DNA of 26,687 nucleotides from JAJRXG01 sp964470035 (GCA_964470035.1 CAYYBR010000021.1:1-26687), one strand, 5' to 3'; positions 17,250 through 25,651 are shown, counted from the stretch's first letter. Numbers and translations are program-made. Notes: a model not told the origin generated them from the letters alone.

Positions 17250-17927
17250 TTAAAACGCTCTTGCACTCTCTTTCCATAAGAACTTACCAAAGTCAATGAT
17301 GCTACTGAATGGTGATGTATCCAGTAAGTCCATAGCCGCTCTCACAGACTTTTCGATGGCTATATCTGTCTTCTCAAATCCCCTAGAGTCATCTTTTCTC
17401 CAAAACTCTATCAAGAACATCAACTGCGTCCAGAATCCCTCTCTGTAAGCCCTCTTTCTTGCATCGTCTAATCGCTTTACTTCAGATCTCATCATATCCA
17501 TACGGCTGCCTTCGAACACTTCATCTATGAACTGCCCATAAGTCTTTTTCATATGTCTAAATAGCTCGACCTTATCTCTTATAGATCTATTGTGATCTAG
17601 ATTAAGAAGGACGTAGCTTCTGTTGAGTGTAAGGTTTTCAAAAAAGACAAAAAGTACGGCAAGCAGCTTTTCTTGGTCCGTGTACTCTGCAAATGCCTTG
17701 TCTCTAGTAGCAGTGGCTATAGATGTGGCTAATAAACTATCCCAGATATGTCTATCGATGGCATGCAGAGAGCCAAACTCTGCATAAAAAGCCTGTTCAT
17801 CAATACCGGCTTCTTTACAAAACTTATAGACATTGGATGGACCTCGATCTGATTCTAGCCGATAGGTCATATACTTATCTATGATCTCTGCTGAGGTGAT
17901 CGCTTTTTTCTTCTTACGTACTGCCAT
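17250..17927 (-). CDS. TetR-family-like transcriptional regulator partnered with the AarF kinase
   Basis: A 225-residue protein. The ATG at 17927 gives the basic head MAVRKKKKAI; a TTG at 17972 would add 15 residues and is less likely. A helix-turn-helix segment lies at about 28-60 (GPSNVYKFCKEAGIDEQAFY, then FGSLHAIDRHIW), followed by an all-helical C-terminal domain with many Arg/Lys and aromatic residues, as in TetR-type ligand-binding domains. It is first in a two-gene unit with the AarF/ABC1 kinase. The usual TetR DNA-binding signature is weak, so it is a divergent member. Effector and operator are unknown; no clear palindrome was found upstream. Confidence 0.75.
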   Translation of the reverse strand: MAVRKKKKAITSAEIIDKYMTYRLESDRGPSNVYKFCKEAGIDEQAFYAEFGSLHAIDRHIWDSLLATSIATATRDKAFAEYTDQEKLLAVLFVFFENLTLNRSYVLLNLDHNRSIRDKVELFRHMKKTYGQFIDEVFEGSRMDMMRSEVKRLDDARKRAYREGFWTQLMFLIEFWRKDDSRGFEKTDIAIEKSVRAAMDLLDTSPFSSIIDFGKFLWKESARAF

Positions 17928-18094
17928 GATGGATCGTTCTTTCACTCTTATAACAGCCCTGTCGTCGCCCAAGTTTTAACCTCGTTCTTATCTGGAATCG
18001 TGCTAGATAAAAAGTTATGGCATAGATCTGGCCGCACAGGTAGTAAGCTCTGTAACAGCACCCTACTACTGAGGCATCAGCTCCACCATACTAC

Positions 18095-18841
18095 CTACTC
18101 TTTGATGATATACGCATCGGCAAATCCCGCTTGTCGTACTGATGAAAGCTTAGCCCGATCATCTATGATGAGTTGGTAAGAGGTCAGGCCATCTACCTGA
18201 AAGCTGATCATCTGTCCGAGACCTTGCAACTCAGGAAAGGTCTTGTCAGAGTATCGTGATTTGAAGAACTGCACAGTATACGTGACTGGTGGTGCTTCTG
18301 TGGTATGTGGTTGATGGACAGGGGGCGGTGGTGTACTCACTTGTGCTGGTAGATCTCTTGAACCTGTCTCCGCAGCAGGGCTCTCCGCTGTCTCTTGCGT
18401 TAGCAGCATGGTTACTTCTTCTCTCAGATTGGTATTATCAACTGTCAGTAGCTCGATTATTTGCGCTTGGTCTTCCAGTTTTTTCTGCAGCACGGCACTA
18501 CTAGCAGTTAGCTCTTGTATCACCTTTTCTTGATCTACTATCTTTTGATTGAGAGCCTGGGTTTCTGCGTCAGTTGTCAATTCCTTTTCTTCCTCCCCAC
18601 CACTCTTCTTTTGTATTTCCAGTTGGTCGGCCAAAGAACTGTACAGTACCTGATTACTTGCGGTCAGCTCCTTTATCATCTTGTCTTGCTCCCTGATGCG
18701 ATCTTTCAACTGCTGGCTTTGGACTTCTAGGCCTTTGACATATACAGACACCGTATCCAACCCTTCTTGCGCTGAAGAGACACTTATACCACAAGCGCTC
18801 CACAAGAGTATTGTAATCATCCATTTCATCCAGTTGGTCAT
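18095..18841 (-). CDS. Secreted coiled-coil protein with repeated helical module and SPOR-like C-terminus
   Basis: A 248-residue protein with a signal peptide (~1-24, ending VSSAQ). Residues ~35-150 are predicted coiled coil containing a repeat: 49-76 (IREQDKMIKELTASNQVL...) is copied at 101-128 (IVDQEKVIQELTASSAVL...), with a third, more diverged copy around 122-145 (QAQIIELLTVDNTNL). A Pro-rich linker (~160-186) follows. The last 62 residues (TYTVQFFKSRYSDK to QAGFADAYIIKE) resemble a SPOR or SPOR-like domain; SPOR domains bind denuded peptidoglycan. No homologue is recognised with certainty. A periplasmic envelope role is an inference from the signal peptide and SPOR-like end. Confidence 0.7.
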   Translation of the reverse strand: MTNWMKWMITILLWSACGISVSSAQEGLDTVSVYVKGLEVQSQQLKDRIREQDKMIKELTASNQVLYSSLADQLEIQKKSGGEEEKELTTDAETQALNQKIVDQEKVIQELTASSAVLQKKLEDQAQIIELLTVDNTNLREEVTMLLTQETAESPAAETGSRDLPAQVSTPPPPVHQPHTTEAPPVTYTVQFFKSRYSDKTFPELQGLGQMISFQVDGLTSYQLIIDDRAKLSSVRQAGFADAYIIKE

Positions 18842-19238
18842 ATACTGTCTTTTGACTGCGTGAAAGTATACAATCGACCAACCATAGAAAGTGAATTTTA
18901 TGCTAAAATTTGGTTTTTGAGCTCCTAACCGTAAGTATGTTTCAACAGATCATATAAAATTTGTGATTTGCAAACTTCTTCCGTATGTTCAATAGGCGAA
19001 AGTAATATTCAGTAAAATAAATTGAATACAAGCTACTCGTGATAAAAGAATATCAACTGCATACATGATTAAGGGGATTCTAGCCACTCAAACATGAGAT
19101 CATCGCATCATCTTGAAACTTTGCATCTTGAATGAAAGGAGTGCCTGAGGATAGTATTATAATGATGATGCTATTTGCTCCTACGCCACGAAAGGCTTAT
19201 ATCATTATGTGATACGCGCAAACCAAAAAGAAATAATT
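18842..19238. other. 397-bp intergenic region between divergent genes, no gene seen
   Basis: No credible ORF or tRNA was found on either strand; the longest frames are a few dozen codons and are shadows. A 17-codon plus frame at 19162-19212 is too short and carries no known feature. The region contains a 7-bp perfect hairpin (AATTTTA-TGC-TAAAATT, 18894-18910) and should contain the promoters of the two flanking genes, but no convincing TTTG/TAnnTTTG pair was found. Confidence 0.6.
18894..18910. repeat. Short A/T-rich inverted repeat in the divergent intergenic region
   Basis: AATTTTA (18894-18900), loop TGC, TAAAATT (18904-18910). It lies ~53-70 bp upstream of the coiled-coil gene start and could be an operator or simply a chance A/T-rich palindrome. 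Confidence 0.4.
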
Positions 19239-19874
19239 ATGTATAGTTTCATCAGATTTATATTTCTACTACTAATTTTTAATTCTTGTAAAGGTCAAAC
19301 AACTGATACTGAAGCTAAATTACCAGGAGGCCCATGTGAAGATTGCGAAGCTCTATTGGATTATAGATTGTTAAACCTAAATCTCAAATCTGTTGATTCA
19401 TTACCAGGTTTTATTGAAGCTAGTCCTAAATTAAAAATATCAGGTACAGTTTATAAATCAGATGGAAAAACTCCAGCAGAAAATGTCATACTTTATGTTT
19501 ATCACACAAATCGTGATAGTTTATATGCACCAAGTAATAATCCAATCAGTTGGGAGAAGCGACACGGGCGATATCGCGGTTGGCTTATAACTAATTCTCT
19601 TGGAGAATACACCTTCTATACTTCTAGACCTACACCATATCCTCAAGTTCAAGAATCCGAACATATTCATATATACATTCAAGAACCTAGTAAAACCCCA
19701 TATTACATTGATAACTATACATTCCTTGATGACCCAACCTTAAAACAAGTAGATATTAACTCACAAACAAAAAGGGGAGGTTCAGGGCTGATAAATCTTT
19801 CTGATCAAAATGAAACTTTAGTTGGTCAAAGAGATTTGATTTTGGGTCTAAATATTCCAAATTATTATGAATAG
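19239..19874 (+). CDS. Intradiol-dioxygenase-like lipoprotein
   Basis: A 211-residue lipoprotein. The ATG at 19239 places the signal peptide at the start (lipobox FNSC, Cys17); a GTG at 19209 would add ten residues. The body is a beta-sandwich of the intradiol ring-cleavage dioxygenase type (protocatechuate 3,4-dioxygenase-like): KISGTVYKSDGKTPAENVIL, then LYVYHTNRDSLY, GEYTFYTSRPTPYP and EHIHIYI. Candidate non-haem Fe(III) ligands are Tyr96, Tyr134, His142 and His144, matching the Tyr/Tyr/His/His set. Membrane-anchored members are common in Bacteroidota and their substrates are unknown. The codon use is visibly more A/T-rich than in the genes on its left. Confidence 0.8.
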   Translation: MYSFIRFIFLLLIFNSCKGQTTDTEAKLPGGPCEDCEALLDYRLLNLNLKSVDSLPGFIEASPKLKISGTVYKSDGKTPAENVILYVYHTNRDSLYAPSNNPISWEKRHGRYRGWLITNSLGEYTFYTSRPTPYPQVQESEHIHIYIQEPSKTPYYIDNYTFLDDPTLKQVDINSQTKRGGSGLINLSDQNETLVGQRDLILGLNIPNYYE

Positions 19875-19917
19875 AGTATCGATTTTTATAAGCCCATCAT
19901 CTACAAGACCTTACTTC

Positions 19918-19956
19918 TACGCAACATGCGTATCTCTCGAACCAAAACCGGTTCGA
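19918..19956. repeat. Two adjacent hairpins in the spacer between convergent genes
   Basis: TACGCA-ACA-TGCGTA (19918-19932) and TCGAACC-AAAACC-GGTTCGA (19937-19956) are both perfect inverted repeats, separated by 4 bp. Neither is followed by a T-run, so they are not classical terminators, but their position between two convergent genes suits transcript end or RNA 3'-end protection on either strand. Confidence 0.55.
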
Positions 19957-19993
19957 CTCTCTTAAGAATTATGTCTATAAAATTGTTATCCTA

Positions 19994-21808
19994 CTAAAAA
20001 GGAAGACCTATCCCTCCTGAAAAGTATCCGCCATCACTTCCAACTGCATAATTAAATACGAGTCCAACATTTGGTTTATTGATCATCCTCATTGTTATAC
20101 CTGGATCTACATTTAATTCATCACCTAGGGCAACGCCATCCCCAAATACCTGACCTACGTCTAGAAATGCTCCCATCTCGATAGACATAGGATATCCCAG
20201 TACTGGTATGGTGAAAAAAGTATAGCGCATCTCAGCACTTGCAAAAGCAGAATGCTGTCCTAAGTATCTATTAAAGTCGTAAGCTCTTACAGAGTTAGGA
20301 CCACCAAGAGAAGACAAATAGTAGAAAGGAATATCAGATTCTGACTTGAGGTCTAAACCACCCCTCATTAGCACGACCAATTTTTGTGACGGACCTGAGA
20401 AGTATTGTCTCATATCTAGATTCAGGCCATAATAACTATCAGAAAAGTCATCATTCTCCAAGTTAGACAAAGACTGGCGAGATACTGTCATCTTAGTATA
20501 AAAGCCACGTGAAGGCGTAAACTCTTGATCTCTGTGGTCGTATATCACATTTAATCTAAGACCAAAATTAGTGGCACCTGATAATCCCACTAAACCTTCT
20601 GCTAAGTCCGTATTCTCAAGTAATTGTACTCCTTCCTCCTCTACTAATAAGTCTTCAAAAGATGCCCCCACATTTGTATCGTCATAGCTCAAGCCTATTC
20701 CGAATCTCCAATTTTGCATTGGTAACAAATACAAGTCATAGACACTACTTAAGACTTCTCTTTCATAAGCCGTTTCATCCTCCTCCATACTGAATGCTCC
20801 AATACCATGAAATCTTGTTCTAGGCTCATTGCTAGACGTAAAACTCATATCAACACCAAAACTGCTATTAGCGTAGGTAAAGTTTTCGTACTCTAAAGAA
20901 ATGTTGCGAAAGCCTTCTCCTCCAAAAAATGCTGCAAACTGATAGTTATGATACGCTCCAGGGCAACTTATGGCTTGTACCCCAAAAGCACTACCTATAA
21001 GATTATTGCTATAGCCTGACATCGTAAACATACCCGTCATTGTGCCCTCCTTCGTTGCATTCAAGAAGCTTACTCCAAGTCCTGCTGACGAACCCGTTAT
21101 ATTGGTCGTATTCAAGAATGGGAAAGGCATCATTCTTACAGACTTGCCATGACCTGGTTTATCTAGCCAAATCTTATGTAGGGCTTTCGCGAGGCCTTTG
21201 TCCTCATTAAGCGGATTGAACATGAACTGAAAAAGCTTAGGGATATGATCATAGCTCTTAGGTCTCACATAAAAATCATCAGAGACTGTTCCATTTCTAG
21301 GAGTCGGAATTGCTCCAGCAGAGGCACCGTTTCTGACATTGATATCCACAGTATATATTTCATTGCTATGCGTTGCTAGTCTACCAGCATTGTATCCTGG
21401 TGTGTAACTCAGTTTAAACTCTAAGGTGTGCACCCCTTCACTAACAGAGGCATCCACATTAAAAGGTATGACAACTTCTAACAGCTCTTTATAAACTTTG
21501 GTTTTCCCGAGCTTAGCAGGAACCCACTCTTCATAAGCTTCAGGATATTGAGCATCCTCAAAACTTATACCTGCTTTTCCGATACCTTTAATACTTGTGC
21601 CTGGCGGTGTACGAGCATCTTTCCCAGAAGCTCCTAGCCAAATCCACTTAGGCACTTTAAAAGTAGCCACAATGGAAGAGCTTTGACCAGGAGATACTGC
21701 CTGGTCAGCAGGTCTCAATTCTATAATTACTGGATTCGAACTAGTCTGAGCATATATCATCATATGCGCGAGGAGAACTAGTATGAGGGTTGAATACACT
21801 TGTTTCAT
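19994..21808 (-). CDS. Omp85/BamA-type outer-membrane barrel with N-terminal DsbD-N-like domain
   Basis: A 604-residue secreted protein with a cleavable signal peptide (~1-20). Residues ~25-158 form an Ig-like beta domain that resembles the N-terminal domain of DsbD (ATFKVPKWIWLGA, ISFEDAQYPEAY, a KVYKELLEVVIPFNV strand pair and a late LSYTPGYNAGR where DsbD has its redox cysteines). Here those cysteines are absent; the only Cys is 282, in the barrel. From ~225 the sequence is an Omp85-type 16-stranded barrel: VIYDHRDQEFTPSRGFY (421-437), the loop-6 motif GGPNSVRAY (502-510), and a final Phe as expected for BAM-assembled barrels. No POTRA domains are evident. It starts 21 bp after the 1240-aa gene and is likely co-transcribed. 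Confidence 0.8.
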   Translation of the reverse strand: MKQVYSTLILVLLAHMMIYAQTSSNPVIIELRPADQAVSPGQSSSIVATFKVPKWIWLGASGKDARTPPGTSIKGIGKAGISFEDAQYPEAYEEWVPAKLGKTKVYKELLEVVIPFNVDASVSEGVHTLEFKLSYTPGYNAGRLATHSNEIYTVDINVRNGASAGAIPTPRNGTVSDDFYVRPKSYDHIPKLFQFMFNPLNEDKGLAKALHKIWLDKPGHGKSVRMMPFPFLNTTNITGSSAGLGVSFLNATKEGTMTGMFTMSGYSNNLIGSAFGVQAISCPGAYHNYQFAAFFGGEGFRNISLEYENFTYANSSFGVDMSFTSSNEPRTRFHGIGAFSMEEDETAYEREVLSSVYDLYLLPMQNWRFGIGLSYDDTNVGASFEDLLVEEEGVQLLENTDLAEGLVGLSGATNFGLRLNVIYDHRDQEFTPSRGFYTKMTVSRQSLSNLENDDFSDSYYGLNLDMRQYFSGPSQKLVVLMRGGLDLKSESDIPFYYLSSLGGPNSVRAYDFNRYLGQHSAFASAEMRYTFFTIPVLGYPMSIEMGAFLDVGQVFGDGVALGDELNVDPGITMRMINKPNVGLVFNYAVGSDGGYFSGGIGLPF

Positions 21809-21829
21809 ATCTAAGTATTATTATAATTA

Positions 21830-24800
21830 TTATATTCTTAAACTAGAAATTATTTTTATTTGACCATCTGATTCTGCTGCATGATAACCTATTCTAAATC
21901 CTACTATATCAAGTGGTGCAAAAAACAATCCTCCGCCAAAGCTAATGTGCCATTCAGAGTTATTGTCACCATCTAAGAATGCTCTTCCATGATCAAATGA
22001 ACCATATATACCAAAGCTTGTAGGCACTGACTGGCCAAAGGTTGAAATTTTAACTCTTAGATCTGATGACTGATATACATATCCATCACCTGCAAACCTA
22101 TCAGTCCAAAAACCTCTTAATCGTCGATCACCTGCCAAATAGTTAGCATTAAAGAATTCATAATCTCCAAAATTATATTTAAACCCTATGTCTGTGCTAA
22201 AGACAACGTTTGGCTTAGGACCAAGAGGGATATACATCTGGATATCAGATTCAATTCTGTGGTGACGTGTAGAACTATCTTCTAAATTTACATGAAAACT
22301 ATAGCCAGTATTAAATTTATATCCTCTGCGAGGATTGAGACTATTATCTAACTGCTCTTTTCCAAAACTCACACTTAAGCTGCCATAGTAAGCATTATCA
22401 AGATCCTCGGAACTTAAGTTCGCATTCTCTGTCAGGTAGAATAAGTTTCTTTCTGTGTTAGATTCTTTGAAATCGATGTACTTGAATCCGACACCTAATT
22501 TTATAGCACCAGCATTCTTAAGTTGCCTTGATATATGAGGGTCAAACACAACACTACTCCCTTGTACAACAAAATTTTGAAAACTAGGATTCTCCTCAGA
22601 TTCAAATAAAAGCTGCGGCTCTATATATTCATTACCAAGACCATAATAATATTGAACAAAGGTAGGCGCTGTTATTCTATAACTTGGATTTAGATCCCAC
22701 TTACCAAATACAGATTTTATATTACTGTGATAGTAATGTATCAGCGATGATAAACTGAAGTAATAATTAACACTTGCTATATGTTTACTTTTATACGGAT
22801 CAGATCTAAAGTTATGGGCCCTCCATCTATACTTCATAGAGATTCCTAATCCCTCATCTGTATACAGAGTAAGAAATGGATGCAAGAGCTTTCTATCTAA
22901 TTTAAAATCCTTTCTGTCATATACATTCACAGCTTGACTATTGCCTACTTTGCTTTTATAGTCACCTGTCACTTCCACATCGTCTACAAGGTCATAAACA
23001 AGCACTTTTTTTGATGCAGTCCTATTGTTAACGATATCATGTCCTTCTCCACCTATTATCCTTAATCTACGGTTGGTATTGTCACCAGAAAGCTCAAATG
23101 TATCATCGTCACCTAGCCCAAATAATCTAAGCTCCTTTGTTACTGATAGATCTATAACATTATTGTATATCAGTTTTTTCTCATTCTTCTTATGAGTATA
23201 TATATAGACTTCTGCTTGATTTTTTTCTATTTTAATTTCAAAGTTATCTTTCCCTTTGGTTCCTACGATGTCGACTTCCTCATATAAATAATCATAAAAC
23301 TCTTCAGCATACTTTCGTAAATCCTTCCTTCGTGCTTGCAGTTTCTCAAATATTTCATCGGCGTCATTATCTCTAATAGATTTCGGCCAAGCAAGAAATG
23401 CTTCATTTATAACTTCGTCAGTTATATGGTCTTGTACGAATACCGCAGCTTCGATAAAATCATCCTTGGTTAACCCATTTAAAAATGTTCTATCGAAATG
23501 CCTTGCATTAAAATTAATACCAGAAATGAAATCTATTTTATTCTCAAATGACCTGAGACCTGGATTAAAATACGGTCTAGACGGAACAAAGCTCCCTAAG
23601 GCTTTATTCTTAAAAAATACTTGATCTCGATCTCTTGGTAAAGGTCGATAGAGCGTCTTGTTATTCTCATCTTCGTATTTTAACCATCTCCACTGATCTT
23701 CATGCCGATCCCAGTCCCCTATCAACATATCGAACACTCTACATCTTACTAGCTCTTTCTGATCAATTCTTCCTTTCCCTTCATGTAGAAGAGAAATCAA
23801 CTTTATAGAACTGACAGCCTTGTTAGAGTTACCAAATATTTCATGTTTGGCGATATTACCTCCAGGTCTCTGCTCCATCAGGTATACGCCGTTTGCAAAT
23901 TTTTCATTATAATCTCCCAATTCTAATTGACCTGGCAGATATACCACCTTTGGCTCTGTATGTAAGATATCAATCGCGTCTGCTAACCGTGGAATTACTA
24001 AGGCGCCATATGGGTGAGATGACGATATACCTCCTTGTATGGAGGTCTTAACGAAGGTATTTCTTAAGTCTGGGTCTACTAATTTATCAACATTCTTATC
24101 TATAGACCTTAAGACATATTGAGCTTTATCAGCATCCTCTAATCGCAGTGACAATGTTTGTTCTCCGCCACCTTGTTTAATGATGTTTAGACCGGCATCA
24201 TCGAGCCACAGGTAAGGAATCTTTATATTCGTCGCCCACGATTTTCTATATCCTTCACTTACCCCAAATGATCCTTTACCATACTTATCAGATGCATGAG
24301 TAACGATAGTGTCCCTTTTCGTATCTGCTATGTAGTCGTTCGGGTTGACTACTATCGGTTCTATCTTATGAAGTCTCTTCTGATATTCTATCTTAAAACA
24401 AGAACAAGTTTCATCATATGCGTAAAACTCCAACCACAACTCCCGATTCTTCGTATGCACGAATTTTGAGAAACCCACTTTCTGACTAGCGAAGCTATTA
24501 TCTCCACCTTTTTTAACAAAATCGACTGTACTTGCTATACCTGAATTCACATAATGATTCAGGTTTTTTTCTTCATACTGCAGGTTATTCTCATGAGACG
24601 ATACAATCGTACAGCCCTCACAATTTCTTACTCCTGACAACATTGCACTTCTGTACTTCTCATAAGTCGGATGACCAAAATGAGTATTGTTACCCAATAT
24701 TTTACGGAAACCATTTCTAATACTTCCAACTATGGGTAACGGAGAAAAATGACTTTTAGCAGGAAAATTACCTGCTGTTTCCCCACTCGAGAAGATAGGA

Positions 24801-25552
24801 TGATGAGCTACAATTAAAACATTCTTTAATTTGTTAGAACTAATAATTGATTGAATTTTGGATGATACTTCAACATAATTAGATAAGCCACATATAGGAT
24901 TATTCTCTTGTTCAGCATCATGTTGATTTAATAACCACGTACTATTCACAAATACCATAACAAGGTCCTGACCTACATCTATGGCATCTGAAACCGGACA
25001 CCCCATATCCGGAAAAAAAACATCAGTTTTTCCGCTAATTTCTTCTATGAAAAGTTGAGATTCTACAACTGCCTGGATCCTAGCATTTCGTCCATCATTC
25101 CATTCATTTTCAGAAGGAACAAAATAGACTTCTTTACTTAGGTTTTTAAATTCCTCAATGCACGTCTTTATTAACTCGGTCTGCTCTTTATACTCTATCG
25201 AACTCTTAGGAACAAAGCTACCTTCAGATAGGAAATTACCATTAAAAACTATCGATCTATCAATAGCAGGATCTAAATTTTTCTTAACTAATGCTATTAC
25301 TCCATTGTTAGCAGCATCACTATAACCAACGTTACCCAATATAACCACCTCATAATCTATCCTTTCATTAGGAATCTCGACAACATCTACCTCACTGTAT
25401 TTATAAAAGGGCTTTTTAGCTGCACACGCAGATAACAATACAAGTACTAAAAATAGAGGCAAAAGGTGAGCTACTTTCAGATGGAAATATGAACGACTTA
25501 TGAAATCAAAGCATAAATGGTTATGTGATGAGTACAACTTCATATACAACAT
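21830..25552 (-). CDS. Multidomain outer-membrane lipoprotein: degenerate metallophosphoesterase, kinase-like domain, RTX-like strip and Omp85 barrel
   Basis: A 1240-residue protein with a long signal segment ending in lipobox LLSAC (Cys43). Domain order: ~67-350 calcineurin-like metallophosphoesterase fold with most metal ligands substituted (GNVG, NGNFLSEG, VPSENEW, SSHENN in place of GDxG, GDN, GNHDW, GHDH; AHHPIFSSG kept); ~437-680 a kinase-like region with LSLRLEDADKAQYVLRS, MLIGDWDRHEDQW (609-621) and RPLPRDRDQVF (636-646), close to HipA/CotH-type catalytic and metal motifs; ~808-845 a GLGDDD...IIGGEGHD strip like RTX repeats; ~885-1240 an Omp85 barrel with LNPRRGY (1072-1078) and the loop-6 motif RLRGF (1144-1148). 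Start codons at 25552 and 25543 are both possible. The architecture recurs in Bacteroidota under the name metallophosphoesterase; its role is not known. Confidence 0.8.
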   Translation of the reverse strand: MLYMKLYSSHNHLCFDFISRSYFHLKVAHLLPLFLVLVLLSACAAKKPFYKYSEVDVVEIPNERIDYEVVILGNVGYSDAANNGVIALVKKNLDPAIDRSIVFNGNFLSEGSFVPKSSIEYKEQTELIKTCIEEFKNLSKEVYFVPSENEWNDGRNARIQAVVESQLFIEEISGKTDVFFPDMGCPVSDAIDVGQDLVMVFVNSTWLLNQHDAEQENNPICGLSNYVEVSSKIQSIISSNKLKNVLIVAHHPIFSSGETAGNFPAKSHFSPLPIVGSIRNGFRKILGNNTHFGHPTYEKYRSAMLSGVRNCEGCTIVSSHENNLQYEEKNLNHYVNSGIASTVDFVKKGGDNSFASQKVGFSKFVHTKNRELWLEFYAYDETCSCFKIEYQKRLHKIEPIVVNPNDYIADTKRDTIVTHASDKYGKGSFGVSEGYRKSWATNIKIPYLWLDDAGLNIIKQGGGEQTLSLRLEDADKAQYVLRSIDKNVDKLVDPDLRNTFVKTSIQGGISSSHPYGALVIPRLADAIDILHTEPKVVYLPGQLELGDYNEKFANGVYLMEQRPGGNIAKHEIFGNSNKAVSSIKLISLLHEGKGRIDQKELVRCRVFDMLIGDWDRHEDQWRWLKYEDENNKTLYRPLPRDRDQVFFKNKALGSFVPSRPYFNPGLRSFENKIDFISGINFNARHFDRTFLNGLTKDDFIEAAVFVQDHITDEVINEAFLAWPKSIRDNDADEIFEKLQARRKDLRKYAEEFYDYLYEEVDIVGTKGKDNFEIKIEKNQAEVYIYTHKKNEKKLIYNNVIDLSVTKELRLFGLGDDDTFELSGDNTNRRLRIIGGEGHDIVNNRTASKKVLVYDLVDDVEVTGDYKSKVGNSQAVNVYDRKDFKLDRKLLHPFLTLYTDEGLGISMKYRWRAHNFRSDPYKSKHIASVNYYFSLSSLIHYYHSNIKSVFGKWDLNPSYRITAPTFVQYYYGLGNEYIEPQLLFESEENPSFQNFVVQGSSVVFDPHISRQLKNAGAIKLGVGFKYIDFKESNTERNLFYLTENANLSSEDLDNAYYGSLSVSFGKEQLDNSLNPRRGYKFNTGYSFHVNLEDSSTRHHRIESDIQMYIPLGPKPNVVFSTDIGFKYNFGDYEFFNANYLAGDRRLRGFWTDRFAGDGYVYQSSDLRVKISTFGQSVPTSFGIYGSFDHGRAFLDGDNNSEWHISFGGGLFFAPLDIVGFRIGYHAAESDGQIKIISSLRI

Positions 25553-25562
25553 TCGTTATGGT

Positions 25563-25595
25563 CAAAACATGATTGTAATCTAACGCCTATCAAAA
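25563..25595 (-). promoter_or_regulatory. Weak candidate promoter for the 1240-aa gene
   Basis: On the minus strand two TTTTG elements (25595-25591 and 25567-25563) are spaced as -33 and -7 TTTG elements would be, but the downstream one is ATGTTTTG instead of TAnnTTTG. It lies 10 bp before the first ATG and 19 bp before the second, favouring the second ATG if real. Confidence 0.25.
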
Positions 25596-25651
25596 GACGT
25601 CACTACATGGCTACATCTCTAAAATAAAAAAACACATAAAAGCAATTGAAC

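Noticed and set aside
18060..18094. GTAGTA...TACTAC partial inverted repeat after the coiled-coil gene
   Set aside because: Imperfect stem and no T-run; not convincing as a terminator.
19162..19212. 17-codon plus-strand frame upstream of the dioxygenase-like gene
   Set aside because: Too short, with no leader-peptide, attenuator or repeat signature.
19940..19965. GGTTCGACTC resembling a tRNA T-arm (possible attachment site)
   Set aside because: The flanking five bases do not pair as a T-stem, and no other tRNA parts are present; the sequence is better explained as one arm of a hairpin.
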